Shown here one piece after another: positions 1-7,100 of a DNA stretch of 11,306 nucleotides. Made by a program: the position numbers and the translations under genes. The number at the start of each line of letters is the position of its first letter. The stretch's first letter is position 1. Under the pieces are notes generated by a model. It made no database searches and was not told the origin of the DNA. It saw only the letters and a program-made list of their open reading frames with translations. Origin of the DNA: Nitrospinaceae bacterium. GTDB lineage: Bacteria; Nitrospinota; Nitrospinia; Nitrospinales; VA-1. The stretch is taken from positions 1 to 11,306 of the forward strand of contig JAJDBI010000217.1 in NCBI GenBank assembly GCA_029261435.1, in the 5' to 3' direction.

Positions 1-1
1 T

Positions 2-1951
2 GGAGATTCACCGGCGGCCTACCGTTATACAGAAGGCCGTTTAACACCCATCACTTCTTATTTGCTACAGGACATTAAAAAGGACACTGTCGATTTTCGT
101 TCCAATTATGACAACACCCTAAAAGAACCTGTCGTATTACCGTCGCGCATCCCCAATTTATTGATCAACGGTTCATCCGGCATTGCGGTAGGAATGGCCT
201 GCTCATTTCCCAGCCACAATTTAAATGAAGTGATGTCGGCTTTAATTTCATTGATCGACTCACCCGACCAGACTGTGGCCAACCTTATGAAACATATAAA
301 GGGCCCCGACTTTCCCACGGGAGGCATCATACTTAACAGCAAAGCTGAACTGCGGTTGGCTTATGAATCGGGGTTGGGTGCAATAAAAATTCGCGGAATA
401 TGGAAAATCGAACCCCTGCCTCGCGGCAAAAAGCAGATCATTCTCACGGCCATTCCATATAGCGTCAATAAATCACGGTTGATAGAAAAGATCGCAGACA
501 TCATCATTGCTAAAAAACTTCCTGCCCTGACCGATGTGCGGGATGAGAGTGATGAAAAAGTTCGAGTCGTGCTTGAGATTAAAAGTACGTCCGACGAAAA
601 CAAGCTGATGAGCTATCTTTTCAAACACACCGAACTTGAAAATAATTTCCAAATAAACTTTAACTGCCTAAAACCAAGTGGAGAACCCGAACGCCTTTCC
701 CTTCTGGAAATTTGTCAGGAATTTCTGAAGTTTCGCAAACAGGTGATCACACGCAGGTTGAATTACGAGCTGGCTCTTATCGAAAAGCGCCTGCATCTCC
801 TTACGGCATTCGCAATAATCTTTAATGAACTGGACAAAGCTCTAAAGCTGATACGATCTTCCAAATCCCGTAAGGAAGCCCACGACAAACTACAAAATTA
901 CTTCAAGCTTGATGACGATCAGACCAGTGCAATCCTTGAAATCCCTCTTTACAGACTGGTTGGGATGGAAATGGAAAAAATTCTCCAGGAGCAAAGAGAA
1001 AAACTCGCCGAACAAAAGAGAATCAAGTCTATCCTCGCATCGTCCAAAAAAATCTGGGTTGTAGTGCGAGAAGAACTTGAAGAAATCAAAAAGAAACACG
1101 GAGACAAACGCGTCACTCAAATTAAAACAGTCGAAAGTGTTGAATACAATGAGGAAGATTTCATTGAACATGAGGATGTAAATATCGTCCTCAGCCAAAA
1201 TGGATGGATCCGAAAATTGAAAAACCTGAGTGACCCTTCCAGTCTCAAGTTCAAAGAGAACGACCAGTTGCTCGACACTCTGCAAACCAACACACAAAAC
1301 CTGCTTGCCATATTCACCTCATTTGGAACCGTTTATGTCTCCAAGGTTTACAACCTTCCCTACACAAGAAGTGGATTTGGCGAGCCCATACAAAGCCTGT
1401 TCAAATTTGGTGACGGCGAAAAGGTTATAGGCATGCTAACACTTTCGAATTCAGGTGACAGTTCGAATACACCCATGGCAGCAGGCCAAGCTTCGCTGGA
1501 CTTCAATAAAAAGAATAAAAAAAAGAAAGGTGACCAGGAATTCATGGTTGTCAGCGGCAATGGATTTGGGTTCAGGTTTCCAGCATCCAACCTGACCGAG
1601 ACCACGCGTTCAGGAAGAAAAATAATGGGGTTGAAGGATAAAGACAGTATGATCGGTTTCGCTCCAGTAACAAACAATCATGTTGTTCTAGCCACTGCAA
1701 AGGGTAAAGCCGTGGTCATCCCCATCGACCAGGTTGCACAACTGACGGGTTCAGGTAAAGGAGTAATCCTCATGAAACCTGGGGAAAGCAGTTTAGTCGG
1801 ATTCAAATTTGTAAGCCTAAAGGATAAAATCACCCTTGAATTCAGCTCCGGTGATGACAAAGTGATCACTGTAAAAAGTGTCCGTCTCTGCAACCGCGGT
1901 AGCCAGGGTGTAATTATTTCAAAACGCAAAACCATTCTAAAAATAAAATAA
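2..1951 (+). CDS. parC: DNA topoisomerase IV subunit A (ParC), 5'-truncated by window edge
   Basis: This is the DNA-cleaving subunit of topoisomerase IV, which pairs with ParE to decatenate daughter chromosomes. The frame is open from base 2, giving 649 residues. About 110 N-terminal residues, including the quinolone-resistance segment, lie outside the window, so the TTG at 62 is not the true start. The catalytic tyrosine is in the RYTEGRL motif at bases 26-28. It is followed by the family landmarks IPNLLINGSSGIAVGMA and the tower and coiled-coil region around fragment residues 230-360. The C-terminal beta-pinwheel begins near IVLSQNGWIR, as in ParC. No canonical GyrA box (QRRGGKG) is seen, only a ParC-like degenerate NRGSQG near the C-terminus. 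Extrapolated full length is about 760 residues, close to E. coli ParC (about 750). A lysine-rich insertion sits in the pinwheel at about 1502-1531. The stop lies 5 bases before parE, so the two are probably co-transcribed. Assignment to ParC rather than GyrA is by remembered motif similarity. Confidence 0.9.
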   Translation, partial: GDSPAAYRYTEGRLTPITSYLLQDIKKDTVDFRSNYDNTLKEPVVLPSRIPNLLINGSSGIAVGMACSFPSHNLNEVMSALISLIDSPDQTVANLMKHIKGPDFPTGGIILNSKAELRLAYESGLGAIKIRGIWKIEPLPRGKKQIILTAIPYSVNKSRLIEKIADIIIAKKLPALTDVRDESDEKVRVVLEIKSTSDENKLMSYLFKHTELENNFQINFNCLKPSGEPERLSLLEICQEFLKFRKQVITRRLNYELALIEKRLHLLTAFAIIFNELDKALKLIRSSKSRKEAHDKLQNYFKLDDDQTSAILEIPLYRLVGMEMEKILQEQREKLAEQKRIKSILASSKKIWVVVREELEEIKKKHGDKRVTQIKTVESVEYNEEDFIEHEDVNIVLSQNGWIRKLKNLSDPSSLKFKENDQLLDTLQTNTQNLLAIFTSFGTVYVSKVYNLPYTRSGFGEPIQSLFKFGDGEKVIGMLTLSNSGDSSNTPMAAGQASLDFNKKNKKKKGDQEFMVVSGNGFGFRFPASNLTETTRSGRKIMGLKDKDSMIGFAPVTNNHVVLATAKGKAVVIPIDQVAQLTGSGKGVILMKPGESSLVGFKFVSLKDKITLEFSSGDDKVITVKSVRLCNRGSQGVIISKRKTILKIK

Positions 1952-1956
1952 ATGCC

Positions 1957-3846
1957 ATGACAAAATACCGATCTGAAGATATCCAAGTACTCGAAGGCCT
2001 TGAGCCAGTACGAAAACGTCCGGGCATGTATATTGGTTCCACCTCGTCAACGGGTCTGCACCACCTACTTTGGGAGATCCTGGACAACTCCGTAGACGAA
2101 GCACTAAATGGACATTGCGATACTATCGAAGTGACCCTGGAGAAAGACCATAGCGTCACTATCAAAGATAATGGACGGGGAATCCCGATAGATCTGTTCC
2201 GCAAAACAAAAAAGAGTGCTATGGAAATTCTCTTCACCACCTTGCACTCAGGGGGGAAATTCGGTCAGGGCAATTACAAAGTATCTGGTGGCCTCCATGG
2301 AGTGGGCATGGCTGTGGTTTGTGCCCTGTCGGAGAACCTTGTCGCAACTTCCCGCCGGGACGGATTTGAATGGAGTCAGACTTACTCCAGGGGTGAACCC
2401 ACCACAAAAATCACTAAAGGAAAACCCGCACGAAATTATGGCACTACCATTTATTTCAAACCAGACGGGAAAATTTTTCCAAAGACCGAGTTTAATCCAA
2501 AACTTATTTTGGAACGGGCAGAATCAAAAGCCTTTCTCAATAAGGGACTTAAAATAATCGTCAACGAAAATAAAAGCACACACTTATTTCACTACCCGGA
2601 CGGAATTCAGGATTACATCAAAAAGATTGTCGGTAAGAAGGACACTTTGATGGATAAGCCTTTCTACGTAGAAAAAGAAGACAAAAACTTAAGGCTAGAA
2701 ACAGCCTTTCTCTGGACTCCTAGCACAGATACTCAAATCCTTTCTTTCGCCAACTCAATCCGAACGATTGACGGAGGCACCCATGAGAATGGCTTCCGAA
2801 ATGGCATGACAAAAGCGATTCGCGCTTATATTGACAGGCGTAAACTCCTCCCCAAGGGGATACCAGGGATCACCGGGGATGATGTTCGCGAAGGTCTTGT
2901 TGCTATTATCAACGTATACCTTCAAGGAGAAGTGGAGTTTCAAGGCCAGACAAAAGGACGTTTAAACTCAGACATCACTTCTCAAGTCGAGTCAGTCGTC
3001 AACCATACTCTTGAACATTACTTGAATGAAAACCAGAGTTTGGGAAATATTCTTGCTAATCGCATCATCCTTTCCGCACAAGCACGTATCGCGTCTCGTC
3101 AGGCTAAGGATGCGGTTCAGAGAAAAACCAATATTTCTCACCGCCTCAATTTACCAGGAAAACTTTCCGACTGTGCCACGACAGATAAAGATCAAGCAGA
3201 ACTCTTTATTTGTGAAGGTGACTCCGCAGGCGGTTCCAGCAAACAGGCAAGAGATCGGAAAACACAGGCTATTCTTCCCATTCGTGGAAAAATACTAAAT
3301 GTTGAAACCGCAACTATGGCAAAGACTTTGGCCAATACGGAGATTCAAAATCTTATTTCTGCGTGTGGTACGGGAATAGGACCCAAATTCGATTACAATA
3401 AGCTTCGTTATGGGAAAGTCATTATAATGACCGATGCTGATGTTGACGGAGCACACATTTGTACTCTGCTTCTTACGTTTTTTTATAGATGCCTTCCAGA
3501 AATCATTGAAAAAGGACATCTATATATAGCTCAACCGCCTTTATATCGTATCGATGCCGGAAAAAAACTGTTTTATGCCTTGACCGATGAGGAAAAGGAT
3601 AAAATCATTGATGACTTAAACGGAAGCTCCTACGAAATAGGTCGTTTTAAAGGACTTGGGGAGATGCCCGCTTCTGACTTGAAAGAAACCACCATGAGCA
3701 AAAAATCCCGATCTCTGATTCAAGTAACAATTGGGTCGGCCGAGCAGTCCAGCAAGACAGTTTGCGAACTAATGGGAAAAAATGCCGAGTCGCGGTTCAA
3801 GTTCATAAAAGAGAAAGCAGAATTTGTTCAGGATCTCGACGTTTAG
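1957..3846 (+). CDS. parE: DNA topoisomerase IV subunit B (ParE)
   Basis: This is the ATPase subunit of topoisomerase IV, 629 residues, the usual ParE size. The N-terminal GHKL fold shows the N-box (E40, N44 in EILDNSVDEA), DNGRGIP at 71-77 and the G-loop GGLHGVG at 111-117. The transducer lysine is in GQTKGRL near 330-336. The TOPRIM domain shows the metal-binding glutamate in CEGDSAGG (E420) and the acidic triad in TDADVDGAH (D493, D495, D497). The C-terminal landmarks QPPLYRID and GRFKGLGEM are present. FQGQTKGRL, LPGKLSDC and PPLYRID resemble E. coli ParE more than GyrB, and the large proteobacterial GyrB insertion is absent. However, HICTLLLTFFYR and GHLYIAQPP are GyrB-like, so a gyrase B origin is not fully excluded. 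The ATG at 1957 gives the canonical N-terminus ending in RPGMYIG. No Shine-Dalgarno precedes it, so translation may be coupled to parC. The A-before-B order is the reverse of the common arrangement. Confidence 0.92.
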   Translation: MTKYRSEDIQVLEGLEPVRKRPGMYIGSTSSTGLHHLLWEILDNSVDEALNGHCDTIEVTLEKDHSVTIKDNGRGIPIDLFRKTKKSAMEILFTTLHSGGKFGQGNYKVSGGLHGVGMAVVCALSENLVATSRRDGFEWSQTYSRGEPTTKITKGKPARNYGTTIYFKPDGKIFPKTEFNPKLILERAESKAFLNKGLKIIVNENKSTHLFHYPDGIQDYIKKIVGKKDTLMDKPFYVEKEDKNLRLETAFLWTPSTDTQILSFANSIRTIDGGTHENGFRNGMTKAIRAYIDRRKLLPKGIPGITGDDVREGLVAIINVYLQGEVEFQGQTKGRLNSDITSQVESVVNHTLEHYLNENQSLGNILANRIILSAQARIASRQAKDAVQRKTNISHRLNLPGKLSDCATTDKDQAELFICEGDSAGGSSKQARDRKTQAILPIRGKILNVETATMAKTLANTEIQNLISACGTGIGPKFDYNKLRYGKVIIMTDADVDGAHICTLLLTFFYRCLPEIIEKGHLYIAQPPLYRIDAGKKLFYALTDEEKDKIIDDLNGSSYEIGRFKGLGEMPASDLKETTMSKKSRSLIQVTIGSAEQSSKTVCELMGKNAESRFKFIKEKAEFVQDLDV

Positions 3847-3989
3847 ATCACTTTTCTGAGCATTCACCATCTTTCATCCACACCATATTCCGTGCATTTC
3901 CTCTTCCTACTCCTACCCCGATCAAAAACATCACCATTGTAACTGAAATGTTTTCAATGCTTTTTGAGGCATTCATCGTCTGATTCAGC

Positions 3990-4018
3990 TTGAGTTTTGT
4001 TCAACTTGGTAGTACGAT
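3990..4018 (+). promoter_or_regulatory. Candidate sigma70-type promoter upstream of the first GAF-ATPase gene
   Basis: TTGAGT at 3990-3995 and TACGAT at 4013-4018 are separated by exactly 17 bases. Each box matches four of six consensus positions (TTGACA, TATAAT). Transcription would start near 4025, giving a leader of about 37 bases before the GTG at 4062. The rest of the 215-base gap (3847-4061) holds a pyrimidine-rich stretch around 3860-3920 and a weak AT-rich inverted repeat at 3944-3956 followed by five T. I see no gene there. The promoter is a pattern match only, and such matches occur by chance in AT-rich DNA. Confidence 0.3.
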
Positions 4019-4061
4019 ATTAAATACATCTAAAAATTTAATTATTACGAAAGCCGGGAAC

Positions 4062-7058
4062 GTGTCCATTTTTTCCAAACTGAAAAAACAAGACAATCCT
4101 GAAGAAATTCCCCCCAAATCAGAATTCGAGTTGGATTCAAATGGGCCTGAATTTTCTGATGATTTATCTGAAGGCCTCTCAAGCAGTGGCTTTACGGATA
4201 CCTCTTCGTCTACCCCTAATCGCCGTTCATCCGACAAATCTCTTGAAAATGATGCTGATCGTGGAAGAAGGTCCGGTGACCGAACCCGCCCTATCATTAA
4301 TAAGATTTTATCCGGTGAACGCATGGGGAAAATTCTTTTTTCTCTTACCGCTGAACTCAAAAATATTTTTGATTGTCAGGCCGTTTCTGTCTATGCGATA
4401 GACAGAGAGAAAAGACAAATCTACACCAAGAATTTCAAAACCGATCAAATTGAAGAAATTCGACTGGACATATCGACCAAAAGCCTCGCAGGCTTTGTCG
4501 CCGCAACAGGTAAGACTCTTAATATTACCAATGCCTACGATGATAAAGAGTTAAAAACATACCACCCGGATTTAAATTTAGATAAGTCCTGGGATAATAA
4601 AATCAACTTCAAAACTAAATCAGCTCTAGTGGTGGCGCTCCCCTACAATAAAAGATTGATGGGAGTATTGGAGTGTTTGAACCATGTATCCGGTGACAAG
4701 TTTGATGCTGATTATTCCCGTCAAGCGAAAGAACTATCAACGACGCTGGGACATGCTCTGGTCAAACTGGAAGTGGAAGAGATTGAGTCCAAAATACGAG
4801 ATACCGAACATGCAATCCATTCTGCTGGAACCATCGACGAGATCCTTCTAGAGCTTCAACAACCCATCCTACAACTGTTCGATTCTGGGCTTATCACAAT
4901 TTATGCGGTTGATGAGATTCGTAATGAAATTTACTCTAAGGTTAAGTCCGGTGAACAAATCAATAAAATCAGGGTGCCAATTTCGGCAAAAAGTATTTCG
5001 GGATGCGTTGCCCTGACTAAAACCCCAGTGAATATCAGTGATGTTTACAACTCTGATGAACTAAAAGGTTATCATCCCAACCTTACCTTTGACAGTTCCT
5101 GGGATAAGAAAACAGGTCTACGCACCAAATCCATGCTGGTATACCCGTTACTTCAAGGTGAAAGCTTAATGGGTATCATGCAATTGGTGAACAAAAAACG
5201 TGGCGACCGATTTACTGATTGTGATGAACGTAACGCCAAAGTTATTTCTCAGACTCTTGCATTAGCCTTCTTCAATCAGCAAAAAATTGCTCGCCAGAAA
5301 CGCACGAAATTTGGTTTTTTAGTTGAAAGCGGCATTATCACCCAGGACGAGCTGAATCAAGCCATTGGCAAAGCACGCAAAAACCGAATTGATATTGAAA
5401 CAGTTCTACTGAGTGATTTAAAACTGAAACGGAAAGACCTTGGTAAATCTCTTGAGCTGTATTACAGCATCCCCTATCAAGGCTTCAATGATTCGATTGT
5501 ACTTCCTCAATCTAACTTTTCAGGTCTCAATAAAAATTATCTGGCAAAAAACAACTGGGTTCCCTTACAGAACGACGAGGTCAATACTGTCATTTTAACA
5601 GACGACCCAACTGACAAAGATCGAATCCAGAATATTCAAATGATCTTCCCAAAAAAGAAGTTGGAATTCAAAGTGGGACTGAAAGTGGATATTCGAGAGT
5701 ATCTTCTTTCAGCGATGACTGAGGATGAAGCAAGATCAGGGACTGCAGATGAAATTCGTACAGAAGAAATGTCCAGCCTTTTGACTGCATTGGAGGATGA
5801 GAAGGATGAGGTTATTGACAATTCACAGGAAGAAGACGAATCCAACGCTATCAGTGAAACAGATAGTACCATTGTTCGTCTGGTTAATAAAATCTTGACG
5901 GATGCCTACGACCAGGGAATTTCCGATATTCACCTTGAGCCGGGCACAGGTAAAAAACCAGTAAAAGTACGATTTCGAAAAGATGGAACTTGCCGTATTT
6001 ATCAGGAGATCCCCTATCTATATAAACAGGCGATGATTTCCCGTATTAAAATTATGTCCAAGCTGGATATAGCAGAAAGACGTTTACCACAAGATGGAAA
6101 AATCAAAATGAAGTATGGTCGTAAGGAAATCGAGTATCGAGTAGCGACCTGCCCGACTGTTGGCGGCAACGAAGATGCCGTTCTGCGTATTCTGGCCGCG
6201 AGTAAGCCCATCCCTCTGGAAAAAATGAATTTCTCTCAGAGGAATCTGGATATCATCAAAGATAAAAGTAGCAAGCCATATGGGTTGATTTTGGTAGTGG
6301 GCCCCACGGGTTCAGGTAAAACAACAACTCTACATTCTTGCCTTGGTCACATAAATACTCCTGACTTAAAAATCTGGACAGCAGAAGACCCCGTAGAAAT
6401 CACCCAGGATGGGTTACGGCAGGTACAAATGTTAAATAAAATAGGTCTCGATTTTGCCCGGGCCATGAAATCTTTTCTGCGTGGTGATCCGGATGTCATC
6501 ATGGTCGGGGAAATGCGCGACTCCGAGACCTGCGCCATCGGTCTTGAGGCTTCGCTCACAGGTCATTTAGTCTTCAGCACCCTGCACACTAACTCCGCGC
6601 CAGAAACCATTACCCGGCTATTGGATATGGGGATGAATCCGCTCAACTTTGCCGATGCTCTGCTTCTTATCATCGCGCAAAGACTGGTTCGCACCCTTTG
6701 CAAAGCATGCAAGGAGGATTACCATCCTACCCAGAAAGAGTTTGACGTACTTGTTCAGCAGTATGGAGAAAAGGATTTCCCTGACTTGGGAATCGAATAT
6801 ACCGATGAATTGACTCTAAAAAAACCTGTCGGTTGTGCCGCTTGCAATGAAACTGGTTATGCAGGACGAACCGGGTTACATGAATGTCTTGATGGAACGG
6901 ATGATATAAAACGTATGATCATGCAAAAATCAATGGTTGAAGATTTACGCAAGCAAGCTATTAATGATGGAATGACCACTTTGAAACAAGATGGTATTTA
7001 TAAAATATTTAAAGGAGACTGTGATTTAAAACAAGTTCTGTCAGTTTGCATAGTTTAA
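4062..7058 (+). CDS. GspE/PilB-family secretion or pilus ATPase with two GAF domains (first tandem copy)
   Basis: This is a predicted cytoplasmic hexameric motor ATPase of the type II secretion/type IV pilus family, 998 residues from GTG 4062. Residues 1-78 are a low-complexity Ser/Asp/Arg-rich tail absent from the next gene. Two homologous GAF domains follow (about 80-232 and 250-406). The second keeps the cyclic-nucleotide GAF signature NK-x5-F-x3-DE (N377, K378, F384, D388, E389); the first is degenerate (NH...F...DY). A degenerate MshEN-like domain spans about 416-474, and an acidic linker lies near 566-593. The ATPase shows an Asp box (DAYDQGISDIHLEP, from 614), Walker A GPTGSGKTTT (747-756, K753), Walker B DVIMVGE (811-817) and His-box H842. 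A CxxC...CxxC zinc site is at C880, C883, C925 and C928. It belongs to a subgroup recognised by GGNEDAVLRIL in place of the usual GE-VVLR. A longer form from TTG 3990 (1022 residues) is possible, but that stretch overlaps a promoter-like sequence, and MSIFSKLKK after the GTG looks like a natural N-terminus. Neither start has a clear Shine-Dalgarno. The transported substrate is unknown. Confidence 0.88.
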   Translation: MSIFSKLKKQDNPEEIPPKSEFELDSNGPEFSDDLSEGLSSSGFTDTSSSTPNRRSSDKSLENDADRGRRSGDRTRPIINKILSGERMGKILFSLTAELKNIFDCQAVSVYAIDREKRQIYTKNFKTDQIEEIRLDISTKSLAGFVAATGKTLNITNAYDDKELKTYHPDLNLDKSWDNKINFKTKSALVVALPYNKRLMGVLECLNHVSGDKFDADYSRQAKELSTTLGHALVKLEVEEIESKIRDTEHAIHSAGTIDEILLELQQPILQLFDSGLITIYAVDEIRNEIYSKVKSGEQINKIRVPISAKSISGCVALTKTPVNISDVYNSDELKGYHPNLTFDSSWDKKTGLRTKSMLVYPLLQGESLMGIMQLVNKKRGDRFTDCDERNAKVISQTLALAFFNQQKIARQKRTKFGFLVESGIITQDELNQAIGKARKNRIDIETVLLSDLKLKRKDLGKSLELYYSIPYQGFNDSIVLPQSNFSGLNKNYLAKNNWVPLQNDEVNTVILTDDPTDKDRIQNIQMIFPKKKLEFKVGLKVDIREYLLSAMTEDEARSGTADEIRTEEMSSLLTALEDEKDEVIDNSQEEDESNAISETDSTIVRLVNKILTDAYDQGISDIHLEPGTGKKPVKVRFRKDGTCRIYQEIPYLYKQAMISRIKIMSKLDIAERRLPQDGKIKMKYGRKEIEYRVATCPTVGGNEDAVLRILAASKPIPLEKMNFSQRNLDIIKDKSSKPYGLILVVGPTGSGKTTTLHSCLGHINTPDLKIWTAEDPVEITQDGLRQVQMLNKIGLDFARAMKSFLRGDPDVIMVGEMRDSETCAIGLEASLTGHLVFSTLHTNSAPETITRLLDMGMNPLNFADALLLIIAQRLVRTLCKACKEDYHPTQKEFDVLVQQYGEKDFPDLGIEYTDELTLKKPVGCAACNETGYAGRTGLHECLDGTDDIKRMIMQKSMVEDLRKQAINDGMTTLKQDGIYKIFKGDCDLKQVLSVCIV

Positions 7059-7100
7059 TTGTGAAAGATAACCAATTTAATCCTTTTCAGACAATAAATC

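Noticed and set aside
62..64. TTG as the start codon of parC.
   Set aside because: The frame continues upstream to the window edge and encodes the catalytic-tyrosine motif RYTEG, so the true start is outside.
890..1317. Antisense frames opposite parC.
   Set aside because: They lie wholly within a clearly conserved ParC coding region, have odd composition (Phe-rich) and match no family I recognise.
3834..3873. GATC/GATC and TCAG/CTGA short inverted repeats around the parE stop.
   Set aside because: The arms are four bases, GATC is self-complementary, and the spacing between arm pairs is unequal, so this is likely chance.
3944..3965. Possible terminator after parE: TGAAA/TTTCA inverted repeat with a T5 run following.
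   Set aside because: The stem is only five AT-rich pairs with a three-base loop, and the T run starts four bases after it. It is too weak to call as an intrinsic terminator.
3762..3983. Open frame running out of parE into the intergenic region.
   Set aside because: Most of its first third overlaps parE in another frame, the rest is pyrimidine-rich and low complexity, and there is no ribosome-binding site or recognisable domain.
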